DNA of 64,000 nt from Lewinellaceae bacterium (GTDB lineage Bacteria > Bacteroidota > Bacteroidia > Chitinophagales > Saprospiraceae): NCBI GenBank assembly GCA_020636215.1, contig JACJYG010000005.1, positions 1-64,000 on the forward strand, read 5' to 3'. Made by a program: the position numbers and the translations under genes. This document shows positions 1 through 8,987 of this stretch, piece after piece. Numbering within the stretch: position 1 is the stretch's first letter; every line of letters begins with the position of its first letter. Below the pieces are notes generated by a model. That model was not told the DNA's origin, searched no databases, and was given only the letters and a program-made list of their open reading frames with translations.

Positions 1-2
1 CG

Positions 3-47
3 GTGGAGCGGGTGCAGGAGATTATTGCAGAACTGGAAGCGGAGTAG
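3..47 (+). CDS. 3' end of a truncated unknown gene
   Basis: An open frame enters from the left edge and ends at a TAG at 45-47. The 14 visible residues are charged and helix-like (VERVQEIIAELEAE). This is too short to assign a family. It could also be a chance open frame, although its composition resembles a real protein C-terminus. Confidence 0.35.
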   Translation: MERVQEIIAELEAE

Positions 48-125
48 GAATCAGTATGCCAGTTATCAGAATGCCAGTACTTCAGTCTTCAGTTGCAGGG
101 ACAGGAGAGTCAGGGAGGCCGGGCT

Positions 126-180
126 GTTTCTGAACCGGGATTTTTAGGATTAATAGATTACCAGGATTTTTTAAGGTTGT
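126..180. repeat. Dispersed GAACCGGGATT intergenic repeat, copy 1
   Basis: The stretch reads CTGAACCGGGATTT, then a 'GGATTAATAGATTACCAGG' block. Related copies occur near 1826, 4140, 8608-8690, 11752-11885 and 11947-12030, always between genes and usually next to the G-rich palindromic repeat. I see no gene in 48-226. Confidence 0.5.
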
Positions 181-226
181 TTTTTCATCTTGGCCTCCTT
201 TACCTGCGGATGCGGGCCTCCTACCC

Positions 227-1580
227 TTAGGGTAGCAACAAACTACTATCCCCATAACTTAAGAAGCGGAAATCATTGTCCAGTGCGTACTGGTAGATGC
301 GGCGCCAGTTGTCGCCCACCATAGCGGCGATGAGCAGCAGCAGGGTGCTGCGCGGCTGGTGGAAGTTGGTGATCAATCCACTCGCCAGGCGGAAAGTATA
401 GCCGGGGGCGATGAGCAGTTGGGTGTGTCCTTCCAGGGCCTCCTGTCCGTTGGCGTCCATGGCGTCGAGTAAAGCTCGCAGGGCTTCTGCGCCGCTTAGT
501 TGAGCCTGGGCTTCGTATGGCGCCCATTGGGAAACGCGTAGGGCTAAGTGGGAAGTCGGAAATGGGATGTCGGAATGTACGGCGCCCTTCCCCCTTCCGC
601 TTGTTCCCGTCTCTTGGCCGGGTAAACTTTTCGCCCGCCCACTCGTTGCACTCGCGTTCGGGTAAACCTTCCCACTTCTAATCCAAGCTCCCCCCCAGAA
701 CAGGCTTTCCAACACCCGCAAACTCGTCGTACCCACCGGGATGATGGGCCGGCGGGCTTCCACGGCTTCGAGAATAAGCTGCAGCGTGTTTCGCTGTACA
801 AAGAGGCTCTCCTCGTGCATATGGTGGCCGGCCATGGTTTCTGCTTTGACCGGCTTGAAGGTGCCGGCGCCGACGTGCAGGGTAGTGAATGCCCGTTGGA
901 TGCCCTTGTCATCCAGGTCCTGAAAAACAGCTTCGGTAAAGTGGAGTCCGGCAGTAGGCGCGGCCACGGAGCCTTGTTCGCGGGCGTAGACGGTTTGGTA
1001 GCGCTCTTCGTCGCTGGGCGCGTTGTCGCGCTTGAGGTAGGGGGGCAGGGGGATGATGCCGGCCAGAGCGAGCAGTTCGCCGAAGGATAGGGTAGGGGCA
1101 TCCCATTCGAATTGAATATCGAAGGCATCAGCGCTGCGGCCCAGGCGGGTAGCTTCCAGGAGCACTTTCCCTTGCGGGGTATCGATCTCCTTTTTCACTG
1201 CACCATCTTTCCATTTTCGGTTGCCGCCTACCAGGCATTTCCAGCGCACTGGTACGCTGTGGCTGAAGTTCAGCTGGTATTCCGCCGGCGCCAGGGTTCC
1301 AGGCAGAGGATCTCCAATGCCGCGCCATTAGGCAGCTCAAAGTGCAGCCGAGCGTGGATGACTTTGGTGTCGTTGAACAGTAGAGCGCACCTTCCGGCAG
1401 GTGGTGGTGGAGTTCCCGAAATCCGGTATGCCCGAGTTGGCCGCCTTTGTAGAGTAGCAGCTTCGAAGCGTCGCGCTGCTCCAGGGGGAAGCGGGCGATG
1501 CGCGCGTCGGGTAGCTGGTATTCGTACTCCTCGATGCGGATAGCTTTGGGGGTAGATGGTTTGGTGTTGGCCTGGTCCAT
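227..1580 (-). CDS. queA: S-adenosylmethionine:tRNA ribosyltransferase-isomerase QueA (frameshifted as given)
   Basis: QueA transfers and isomerises the ribosyl group of SAM onto 7-aminomethyl-7-deazaguanine in tRNA to give epoxyqueuosine. The N-terminal part (YEYQLPDARIARFPLEQRD, then LPEGAL) is in one frame. LFNDTK-VIHARL-ELPNGA-LEILCLEP continues in a second frame after about 1382. From about 1290 to the stop the rest is in a third (VRWKCLVGGNRKWKDG, PTAGLHFT, VGTTSLRVLES, LITNFHQPRSTLLLL, FRFLSYGDSSLL). The ATG at 1580 is chosen because it precedes the conserved N-terminus; upstream there is only a TTG. Two single-base indels explain both breaks, and the downstream half is well conserved, so sequence error is more likely than a dead gene. 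A repeat-derived segment of about 45 residues sits in frame between LESLFWGGAW and QWAPYE. A MITE-like element lies 25 nt upstream of the start. Confidence 0.9.
549..690 (-). repeat. Repeat-derived in-frame insert within queA
   Basis: QueA proteins have only a short variable loop between the LES-W-G segment and QWEPYE. Here about 45 extra residues rich in G, S, K and P are read through without a stop. The DNA contains a TTGGCCGGGTAAAC block preceded by CCCCTTCCGC. The same blocks, with a few substitutions, occur in the intergenic repeat at 45,095-45,145, so the insert belongs to a dispersed family. It ends on both sides in GGGAAG/CTTCCC-type sequence. Confidence 0.6.
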
Positions 1581-1605
1581 GTGATCTTTTTCCTTGTCCA
1601 ATTAG

Positions 1606-1765
1606 AAGCTGTTTGAATTTGGCTTTTGAAATTTGTTATTGATGATTTTTGAGCCAATCGAGGCGGCAAAACCGGAGTTTAGCCGTAGCTAAATGAGGAT
1701 TTTGCCAACGAAGAGTGGCTCAAAAAGGGCTATAACAAAATCGAAGTGTCAGATTCAAACAGCTT
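1606..1765. mobile_element. MITE-like element, copy 1 (upstream of queA)
   Basis: This 160-bp element has inverted ends (AAGCTGTTTGAATT at the left; its near-perfect complement at 1752-1765). Inside are nested stems: TTGAGCCA near 1650 pairs with TGGCTCAA near 1712, around a TTAGC/GCTAA hairpin. It has no coding capacity. A second copy in the same orientation is at 58,381-58,539. The end facing queA lies 25 nt from its start codon. Confidence 0.65.
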
Positions 1766-1847
1766 CTTAACCACTGAAAGGGGAAGTGGTTCGAATGGAG
1801 GGCAAAGATAAATAATTTGGCCTTGGCTGTTCCGAACCAGGATTAAA

Positions 1848-1977
1848 GCCCCTCCCTAGCCCTCCCCGAAGGGGAGGGAATTGCCAGGCGGCGCGGAGGA
1901 TCAGGGACTGTCTCCCCCTTCGGGGGAGATGTCCGTACCCCCCGGATTGAGCCTGGAAGGTACGGACAGAGGGGGCT
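1848..1977. repeat. G-rich palindromic repeat unit at the 3' end of the T9SS gene
   Basis: There are three successive inverted repeats: CCCTCCCC-gaa-GGGGAGGG, CTCCCCC-ttc-GGGGGAG, and GTCCGTACC paired with GGTACGGAC. The unit ends in AGAGGGGGCT, and the stop codon of the minus-strand gene beginning at 3778 overlaps its last bases. Close copies occur at 4150-4360, 6236-6392 and 8697-8987, with shorter relatives inside metH. A copy of the GAACC-GGATT repeat directly precedes it. Confidence 0.75.
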
Positions 1978-3778
1978 ACTCTTTGCGGAACCGCACCACC
2001 TCCGCCGCTGATCCTTGCCGAACCTCCAGCAGATACAAGCCCGCCTGCAGCCGGTCCAGCGGAACCTCAAAGTTGGCCGTACCCGCCGGCGCCTGATACA
2101 ACGCTATTTGCCGCCCCATCATATCCAGCACCCGTAGCGTTGTCGGCTGCTCGGTGGAGCCCAGCCAGCTCGTGTGCAGCATCTCGTTGGCCGGATTGGG
2201 GAAGGCCGACACGCCAATGGCCGAGCCCTTGCCGTAGAATTCTACGCTGATGACCTTGTGGTACTCCACTGCCCCGTCAAAATCCACCTGCCGAAGCCGG
2301 TAGTAGTTGAGGCCGCGCAGGGGCTTTTCGTCGAGGAAGCTGTAGTCCTGCGGCTCCAGCGTAGTGCCGGCGCCTTGCACCCGGCCGAGTTCCTGGAAGG
2401 TTTTGCCATCGGCGCTGCGCTCGACGGCCATGTAGTCGTTGTTTTGCTCGGTGGCGGTGGACCAGAGGAGGAGAATATTTTGGGCTTCCTGCCTGCCGCT
2501 AAAGGAAGTGAGTTCGATGGGCAGGGGGTTGACGGGCAGGGCAAGAGAAGAGCCCAGGGTGTACAACCAGGTAGTATTGTCATTTGGGGAAGTGGCCGTA
2601 CTGGTGATCGTACCGGCAGCTGTCGTACCTACCCCAAAGCCACCCATATTTGCATAGTTTGTTCCGCTGAGGTACCGGGCAACCCGCAACGCAGTCAAGT
2701 CGGTGACCAAGCCGCTACGCTCGGCGGAGTTCCAACTCAGGGTGACAGTCACCTGGTTTCCACCATTATTACGGGTTAATTGCCAATATTCTGTACTGCT
2801 GACGTGATCGATCCCGGTACCGCTGCCCTGAGTCGGGGCAGTGTTAAAATATTGTGCCGTGAAATCGGACGAACTTGCAGAAATTGTGATCGGCGCATAT
2901 TTACCGGCATTTCCGGTAGGGAAAGTAAAAATGCTGTTGGAATTTCTTCTTACCGGCCCATTAACATGGCTGTTATTGCTACCACCGGAGACGGATCCGT
3001 TATTGCCAAAGATAAGGGTATTTGCAGCCGTTGAATTTACGATGCCGAGGTTGAATGTACATACCCTGTTTACAGTAGTGGTGCCCGCCAGTGTTTTTAA
3101 GCCACCACCCGAAAAGGTGAGATTACCATAAGTATCTCCTTTGACACTTTGCGGGCCGGCGCCATTGTAATTGACCGTGCTGCCGTTGGTATGGATAAAA
3201 TTTCCGCCGGCCATACTGCCGCCGATGTTCAGTGTTCCGGCGCCGGAATTGCGAAAACGCATAGCATTTTCATCAGAGGCGCCATTCATCGTAATGTCTC
3301 CGGAAACGGTCACGGTGCCGGTTGTTATTCTGACATCACAGTCTCTGTTATTGTTGCCGGTAGCCGCCATGGTAATGGAGGCGCAGCTCAAAGTGGCGGT
3401 ATTTACATTTAGTCTTTTTCGCCTGTTATTGGCCGTCGGGGCTTCGAGTACTATCCCTCCGGATACGGTGAGGCTTTGGCCGTTGTCGATAGAAAGTATG
3501 GTGTTGTTTGGGCCACTTTGCAGTAAGAGGCTCTTACAGACGCCAGGAATATTTACGTTTACGGTAAAATTATCGGGAATAATGACGTCATCCATTGCAG
3601 TAGGCAAGCCATCGGGGTTCCAGTTAGCGGCGTCGCTCCAGTTGTTGTTGCCGCCGCCGCGGTCCCAGGTTTTCTGTCCAAGGGCGGCGCCCAGAAATAA
3701 CAGATTAGCGATCAGGAAAACAAAAGCAGCGCGTTTTGGGATGATAAGGCTCATCCTGATAAGTAGTAGTTTTGTCAT
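1976..3778 (-). CDS. T9SS type A sorting domain protein, 600 aa
   Basis: An N-terminal signal peptide (hydrophobic run AAFVFLIANLLFLGAAL before GQ) is followed by a GNW-DAANWNPDGLPTAMDD segment typical of Bacteroidota beta-helix or autotransporter-like proteins. Next is a Gly/Asn/Thr-rich body, then a PVRRNSNSIFTFPTGNAGKY segment. The C-terminal 170 residues hold a beta-sandwich linker (LPIELTSFSG to YYRLRQVDFDG) and the sorting domain (AFPNPANE, LRVLDMMGRQ, AGLYLLEVR). It is probably exported by T9SS and anchored or released at the cell surface; the substrate is unknown. A second Met 8 codons downstream (3754) would also give a good signal peptide. The C-terminal half is nearly identical to those of the proteins ending at 6394 and 8986. 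Confidence 0.85.
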   Translation of the reverse strand: MTKLLLIRMSLIIPKRAAFVFLIANLLFLGAALGQKTWDRGGGNNNWSDAANWNPDGLPTAMDDVIIPDNFTVNVNIPGVCKSLLLQSGPNNTILSIDNGQSLTVSGGIVLEAPTANNRRKRLNVNTATLSCASITMAATGNNNRDCDVRITTGTVTVSGDITMNGASDENAMRFRNSGAGTLNIGGSMAGGNFIHTNGSTVNYNGAGPQSVKGDTYGNLTFSGGGLKTLAGTTTVNRVCTFNLGIVNSTAANTLIFGNNGSVSGGSNNSHVNGPVRRNSNSIFTFPTGNAGKYAPITISASSSDFTAQYFNTAPTQGSGTGIDHVSSTEYWQLTRNNGGNQVTVTLSWNSAERSGLVTDLTALRVARYLSGTNYANMGGFGVGTTAAGTITSTATSPNDNTTWLYTLGSSLALPVNPLPIELTSFSGRQEAQNILLLWSTATEQNNDYMAVERSADGKTFQELGRVQGAGTTLEPQDYSFLDEKPLRGLNYYRLRQVDFDGAVEYHKVISVEFYGKGSAIGVSAFPNPANEMLHTSWLGSTEQPTTLRVLDMMGRQIALYQAPAGTANFEVPLDRLQAGLYLLEVRQGSAAEVVRFRKE

Positions 3779-4360
3779 GGTATGATTATTTTAAAAGTCG
3801 TAGTTTTCTCCTTTGGGTTGCCCGTTACTTTGCTCAAGGGCATACGTTTTTACCGCTCTTAAAGGCTTCCCTCTATGCCTGGGAAGCCATGTGAAGTCAA
3901 TTGGTTAACCGGATAAGCTGTTTTCTGGAATTAGGTTGATGTGCATTTTTGCGAAAAGGAAATTCGCTGCAACGCAAGGATCAATTGGATGCCGCTGCAG
4001 GTTGAAGGGGATACCTGCATTAATATCCAACGGCCCGGATATTGAGCTGTGTCATACCTCGTCGATGCCAGGATAAAATTAAGCTGGAAAAGTGGAATTG
4101 TAATGCGAGAGGGTGTGAATTATTTTGGGCGCAAGGGCGCTGCTTTTCCAAACCGGGCTCAAGCCCCTCCTTGGCCTTCCCCAAAGAGGAGGGAATTGCC
4201 AGACGTCAAAGCCAATCCAGGCTTGTTTCCCCCTTCGGGGGAGATGTCCGTACCTCCTGAGCTTCAGCCAAGCAGGTACGGACAGAGGGGGCTTAAGCCC
4301 CTCCCTAGCCCTCCCCCAAGGGGAGGGAATTGCCAGGCGGCGCGGAGGATCAGGGACTGG
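3779..4360. other. Gene-free stretch with two partial G-rich palindromic repeats
   Basis: No convincing gene is present between the T9SS gene start and the IS element. About 3779-4130 holds no feature I recognise, apart from presumed 5' sequence of the minus-strand gene. From about 4142 a copy of the CCAAACCGGG repeat leads into two successive G-rich palindromic units (4150-4292 and 4293-4360). The second is interrupted by the left end of the IS. Confidence 0.5.
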
Positions 4361-6235
4361 AGGCTGTCTCAAAAGTCGCTACCGCCGGGGCTCCCCCAGC
4401 TCAGGGCAGCCATGGTAAGAGGTGACAGCAAGTTCATTGAAAATTGGTCAAAAGTCGAAAAAGCTTTGGGAAAGGCCATTTTTTCAAAAAACAGCTGCCA
4501 TTGGCTCGTTTTTTGGCCCATTTGGTTGGCTTGAACGCTTTGAGCTGGCGGCAGCGGCGCATCTTGGACAGGCTTATTCAAGGTTGCCCACCATTTTCTA
4601 AGGTTATGGGCAATAGCCAACAGGCCCGACTCGGTGCTTACGCCTTCCAAGCCAGTCAGCAAGAAGCGCCGGAAGCCTCGGCACTGCTTGATGTGGCCGA
4701 AGACTGGTTCTGTATCAATGCCTCGTTTTGGCGCATTCGGATTCCTCTGAGCGAATTCAAGCGCTGGCGTGCTTGCTGGCGGTATCGTGCGTTTCGTTGA
4801 TTAACCCGTATGATACGGTCCGTTTTAGCTTTATGGCACATGCCTCTCAAAGGGCAGCCCTCACAGCGCTGAGCTTGGTAAACGTGAATTTTATGCGGAT
4901 AGCCTGCTTGCGTTTTTTCCTCGCACACTTGTACAAGAGCCATGCGTTGCCCCATTGGGCAGACATAGTAATCCTGTTCGGCGTTGTAGTATAAGTTCGT
5001 GTAATAAAAAGGGTTGGCATCTGCCTTCCCGTTTTGTTCCCGGTCAAAGCCTGGGTATTTGAGGTAGGCTTCAGGTACGCTTTTCTTCCAGGTATTCATA
5101 AGCCTGTTCACAGCCGTAGCCGGCATCGCCGCCAATCCTTTTAGGCTGTGGGGCGCCGATGGACTCAAGACTTGGAACGTGTCGTCCATATGCTCGGTGA
5201 AAACAGCCATGTCGGAAGGTGTCTGGTGCACCGTGTAATTGATGACAAACTGGTTCTCCGTACCCAGTTGCAAGTTGTAGCATGGCTTTAACTGGTACTT
5301 GCCCAAATGATCCTCTTTAGTGCGCATGAAGGTAGCGTCCGGGTCCGTCTTTGAATAGGAACTGCGGGCCGCTAATATCGCTTCCTGCTCCTCGTAGGAT
5401 TGCAGTTTGGGCAGGTGCTCCTGCTGGAGCTTTTCCAATTGCTTGCTCAGCTTTTTGTTTTCCCCAGTTGCTCCTTGAGCGCTTTGTTTAAACGTTCAAT
5501 TGTTTCTTGAAGCGCCTCACTATCACTAACAGCCGGCTGGGCAGCCTTGGCTTGTTCCTTAGCTGCTTCTGCCTCGGTATGTTCATTGGTACTTCTATTT
5601 GTTCGATGACCTGGGCGATCTTCTCCAGCAGGTACGCTTTGTAACGCTCGACATTCTTTGCCCATACATAAGTGTACCGCCCGGCAACCGACTCTAGCTT
5701 CGTGCCATCAACATAATATTCTTCCAACCGGACGTAGCCTTGTTCCACCAGCATTGCCAATACATGGGCAAATACAGCCTTGACTGTCTGCTTGAGCCGG
5801 GAATTGCGAAAACGGTTCAAGGTGTTGTGGTCGGGCTTTTGCATCCCGCATAGCCACATGTAGCACAGGTTCTCTTGTAGCGCTTTCTCTATGTCGCGCG
5901 ATGAATAACGCTTGTCAACATAGCCATACACCAAAGGCCCTTTGAGCATCATCCGAGGGTGGTAGGTGCTGCTACCCCACCTTCATAGGTATTCAATATA
6001 GGCTCCAGGTCCATGCCTTCTATCGCATCGTTGACTAAGCGCACCAGGTGCCCCTCCGGAATAAGTTCTTCAAGCGTGGGGGGCAGCAGCCAGGCTTGAT
6101 TCTGGACATAGGGCTTGAAGGTCACCTGGTTGTGGCGCTTCTTTTTTCCATGAGGAGGAGTTGGCTCTTTCATGTCTTTAAAATACGGACTTTTGACCGA
6201 TTTTCAGCACCGGCAGGCGACTTTTGAGACAGCCT
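4361..6235 (-). mobile_element. IS1182-like insertion sequence, 1,875 bp
   Basis: A perfect 19-bp terminal inverted repeat, AGGCTGTCTCAAAAGTCGC, lies at 4361-4379 and, inverted, at 6217-6235. It encloses a single fragmented transposase on the minus strand. The element sits inside a G-rich palindromic repeat: its left flank ends in the unit's GGATCAGGGACTG and its right flank resumes at ATGTCCGTACC. The CTCCCCC-ttc-GGGGGAG hairpin normally between those two points is absent. No obvious target duplication is visible. Confidence 0.85.
4369..6173 (-). pseudogene. IS1182-family-like DDE transposase, fragmented by frameshifts
   Basis: The product would cut and join the IS ends. The segments, spread over several frames, are: N-terminus (FKPYVQNQAWLLPPTLEELI, PEGHLVRLVNDAIEGMD) at 5949-6173; the YGYVDKRYSSRDIEKAL and PDHNTLNRFR region with YYVDGTKLESVAGRYTYVW at 5670-5952; DPDATFM and GKYQLKPCYNLQ near 5300; GGDAGYGCEQAYEYLE near 5090-5140; the Cys-rich CEGCPLRGMCHKAK segment near 4850; and STESGLLAIAHNLRKW near 4590-4620. 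At least four frame changes separate them. Conserved motifs survive in every piece, so these may be consensus errors rather than decay. The last frame stops inside the left inverted repeat. Confidence 0.8.
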
Positions 6236-6392
6236 CATGTCCGTACCCCCCGGATTGAGCCTGGAAGGTACGGACAGAGGGGGCTCTCTCAAGCCCCTCC
6301 CTAGCCCTCCCCAAAGGGGAGGGGACTGCCAAGAGGAGCAGAGAATCGAGGGGGCTTCTCCCACCCCCCCTTCGGGGGGGACGGGGGGGGCT
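6236..6392. repeat. G-rich palindromic repeat unit at the 3' end of the second T9SS gene
   Basis: The unit resumes at the right end of the IS with GTCCGTACC...GGTACGGAC. It continues with CCCTCCCC-aaa-GGGGAGGGG and ends with CCCCCCC-ttc-GGGGGGG followed by ACGGGGGGGG. The stop codon of the next minus-strand gene (6394-6396) follows within a few bases. Confidence 0.75.
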
Positions 6393-6393
6393 T

Positions 6394-8238
6394 TTACCCC
6401 TTCCGAAACCTCACCACCTCCACCGATGATCCCTGCCGTACCTCCAGCATATACAAGCCAGCCTGCAGCCGGTCCAGCGGAACCTCAAAGTTGGCCGTAC
6501 CCGCTGGCGCCTGATACTGCGCCACCTGCCGCCCCGTCATATCCAATACCCGCAGTGTAGCCGGTTGCTCCGTGGAAGCCGCCCAGCTGGCGTACAGCAT
6601 CTCGTTGGCCGGATTAGGGAAGGCCGACACGCCAATGGCCGAGCCCTTGCCGTTAAATTCTACGCTAATAACCTTGTGGTACTCCACTGCCCCGTCAAAA
6701 TCCACCTGCCGGAGGCGGTAGTAGTTGAGGCCGCGCAGGGGCTTTTCATCGAGGAAAGTGTACTCCTGAGGCTCCAGGGTAGTGCCGGCGCCTTGCACCC
6801 GGCCGAGTTCCTGGAAGGTTCTGCCGTCGGCGGAGCGCTCGACGGCCATGTAGTCGTTGTTTTGCTCGGTGGCGGTGGACCAGAGGAGCTGGATGGCCTG
6901 CCCTTTGACGGAGCCCGAAAAGTTGGTGAGTTCGATGGGCAGGGGGTTGGCGGCGGTGGTGGCGCCAAAGGTGAATGGGCTGAAATTCGAAATCGCATTG
7001 AAAGAGGTGATCCTCCCGGAGATCTCGTCTCCAGTTCGGAAAGATAATCCTTCATTTTTCCATTCAGCAGGCATGCCCATATCATCATATCGGGCAACAA
7101 CGAGGGTTGAAATATCCGTAATGCCGCTGGTCGTGGACCCTTTGTCCCAGTGTAGGGTAACTTTCACATCGCTAGTTCCGGCGGTACGGTCCAGTATCCA
7201 GTGTTCTATTTTGCTGACCCGGGTCATGGTCATTTCAAAATTGTCCACATTCGTATAAGGTACCCGAAAGTATTCAGCGGTGAATTCATCGGTGATAGCT
7301 GCCGGTGCACTAATTCCCAGTTGCGCAAACTTACCGGCATCTCCGATAGGGAAGGTAAAGGCATCATTTCCCACCTTTTTTAGTGGCCCATCCACAAAAG
7401 AATCCGCGGAGCTGTTCTGGACGGTGACGTCATCACCCAAAGTCAGGAGGTTCGGAATAGTGATCAGATTGCCATCCGTCAGATTGAGGTGGCCGGGGTG
7501 AGAGATGGCTGTGGCGGCAGTCAGGGTGGTGCCGGCGCCGGTATTATTGATCTTCAGTTCTCCTGTGAGGGCGGTGGGTAAGCCGGTGCCGGTGGACTGG
7601 GCTGCGGTGCCGATGTAGGTGTAGTTGGCGCTGGCGTTGAAGGTGCGTGCACCAGTATTTTGGATATTGCCTAGGGCTCCACTGGCAGAAATGCCATTTA
7701 TTGAGCCTATTTCCAGTGTAGCGCCTGTGCTTAATGTAAAGACTCCAGCACCATCTAATACACTGTTGCCGGCCATAGAAAGAGCCCCACTAGATGCGAC
7801 GTTGATGGAGGCTCCGGCATCCGTATTGATCCTTCCCCCAGGTTCTACACTGACAACCACTCCAGAATTGATACCCACAGGAACATTCGAAAAATTATAG
7901 AAAGTACCGAAAATTTGGAAATCGGTACCCGAGCCATTATTTATGGTCAGTGCAACCATATTCCCCGTTTGAAGCGAACCGCTTGCTGTGATGACAAGTT
8001 GATCCAGTGTTTTATCCTGATTTAACTCCATAACGTGAGAAATGGTGATTACACCATCGGCAGAAGTAGGAGTGGCGCTTGCATCTTCCCAGGTCATGGT
8101 TGTTCCATTATATGTTTCCCAATGCTGTTTGTTGCTGAATGCACCAGCCGTTTTTGATCGGAAATCTCCTGCCGATTGTGCGTGTATTAAAACGGGAAAA
8201 ATTCCAATACAGATAAGTAGTAGTCTTAGTTTTTTCAT
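6394..8238 (-). CDS. T9SS type A sorting domain protein, 614 aa
   Basis: The start at 8238 (MKKLRLLLICIGIFPVLIHAQ) gives a standard signal peptide; the open frame extends 23 codons further but that stretch is not protein-like. The body is Gly/Ser/Thr-rich and repetitive (for example LSTGATLEIGSINGISASG) and likely forms a beta-helix. It contains FVDGPLKKVGNDAFTFPIGDAGKFA, a segment shared with the two neighbouring proteins. The C-terminus has the LPIELTNFSGSVKG linker and a sorting domain (AFPNPANE, LRVLDMTGRQ, AGLYMLEVRQG). The protein is inferred to be a surface or secreted adhesin-like protein. It ends at a G-rich palindromic repeat. Confidence 0.85.
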   Translation of the reverse strand: MKKLRLLLICIGIFPVLIHAQSAGDFRSKTAGAFSNKQHWETYNGTTMTWEDASATPTSADGVITISHVMELNQDKTLDQLVITASGSLQTGNMVALTINNGSGTDFQIFGTFYNFSNVPVGINSGVVVSVEPGGRINTDAGASINVASSGALSMAGNSVLDGAGVFTLSTGATLEIGSINGISASGALGNIQNTGARTFNASANYTYIGTAAQSTGTGLPTALTGELKINNTGAGTTLTAATAISHPGHLNLTDGNLITIPNLLTLGDDVTVQNSSADSFVDGPLKKVGNDAFTFPIGDAGKFAQLGISAPAAITDEFTAEYFRVPYTNVDNFEMTMTRVSKIEHWILDRTAGTSDVKVTLHWDKGSTTSGITDISTLVVARYDDMGMPAEWKNEGLSFRTGDEISGRITSFNAISNFSPFTFGATTAANPLPIELTNFSGSVKGQAIQLLWSTATEQNNDYMAVERSADGRTFQELGRVQGAGTTLEPQEYTFLDEKPLRGLNYYRLRQVDFDGAVEYHKVISVEFNGKGSAIGVSAFPNPANEMLYASWAASTEQPATLRVLDMTGRQVAQYQAPAGTANFEVPLDRLQAGLYMLEVRQGSSVEVVRFRKG

Positions 8239-8985
8239 AGTTGAATGTTTTGAATTAGGTTGAAAAAAAACACCGCTCTCCTGAAGGAAATACCTGGCAG
8301 CAGGCAAATAGCCTGCCTTCGGGCGCCACCGCCTTTTTTAGTTAGGAGAATTTTTTTCTATCCGATTATCTCATACCGGAACAGCAGCCTCCATGGCTGT
8401 CTGAATGGGGGCGGGGAATCTTGTCAAAAGGGGAATTCAAAAGTGTATCAGACCTTTTTTTGGGAATGCTGAAGGCGTTCCGCATTCTCATGGCATATTT
8501 GGATGGCTCCAATAGATTTGCAAAATAAGATAGAATTGCGGAAATGACAAGGAAACGGTGGGTTTTTATCAGAGAACGGTTAGGTAGCTGACAGGGGCGG
8601 GGTATCGGCTTGGCTGTCTAAACCGGGATTAGGCGCTGCTGTTCCGAACCGGGATTTATCGGATTAAGGGATTACTGGGATCAGAGCTGCACCAATATCG
8701 CCGTACCTCCTGAGCTTCAGCCTAGCAGGTACGGACAGAGGGGGCTCAAGCCCCTCCCTAGCCCTCCCCAAAGGGGAGGGAATTGCCAGGAGTCATAGGA
8801 AAGCCGGGCAATTCTCCCCCTTCGGGGGAGATGTCCGTACCCTCCCGGATTGAGCCTGGAAGGTACGGACAGAGGGGGCTCTCTCAAGCCCCTCCCTAGC
8901 CCTCCCCAAAGGGGAGGGGACTGCCAGGAGGAGCAGAGAATCGAGGGGGCTTCTCCCACCCCCCCTTCGGGGGGGACGGGGGGGG
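8239..8985. other. Gene-free stretch between two T9SS genes, with dispersed repeats
   Basis: I see no gene here. About 8239-8600 shows nothing recognisable beyond presumed promoter sequence for the gene starting at 8238. At 8608-8690 lie two degenerate copies of the GAACCGGGATT repeat. From 8697 to the stop codon at 8986 there is a double G-rich palindromic unit. Confidence 0.5.
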
Positions 8986-8987
8986 CT
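8697..8987. repeat. Double G-rich palindromic repeat unit
   Basis: There are two tandem copies of the CCGTACC...GGTACGG, CCCTCCCC-aaa-GGGGAGGG and CTCCCCC-ttc-GGGGGAG series, closing with CCCCCCC-ttc-GGGGGGG and ACGGGGGGGG. The right half (8870-8987) is nearly identical to 6280-6392, including the run into the stop codon of a T9SS gene. Confidence 0.75.

Noticed and set aside
4042..4534. Plus-strand protein of about 160 aa
   Set aside because: It reads through palindromic repeats and across the left end of the IS; composition is repeat-derived.
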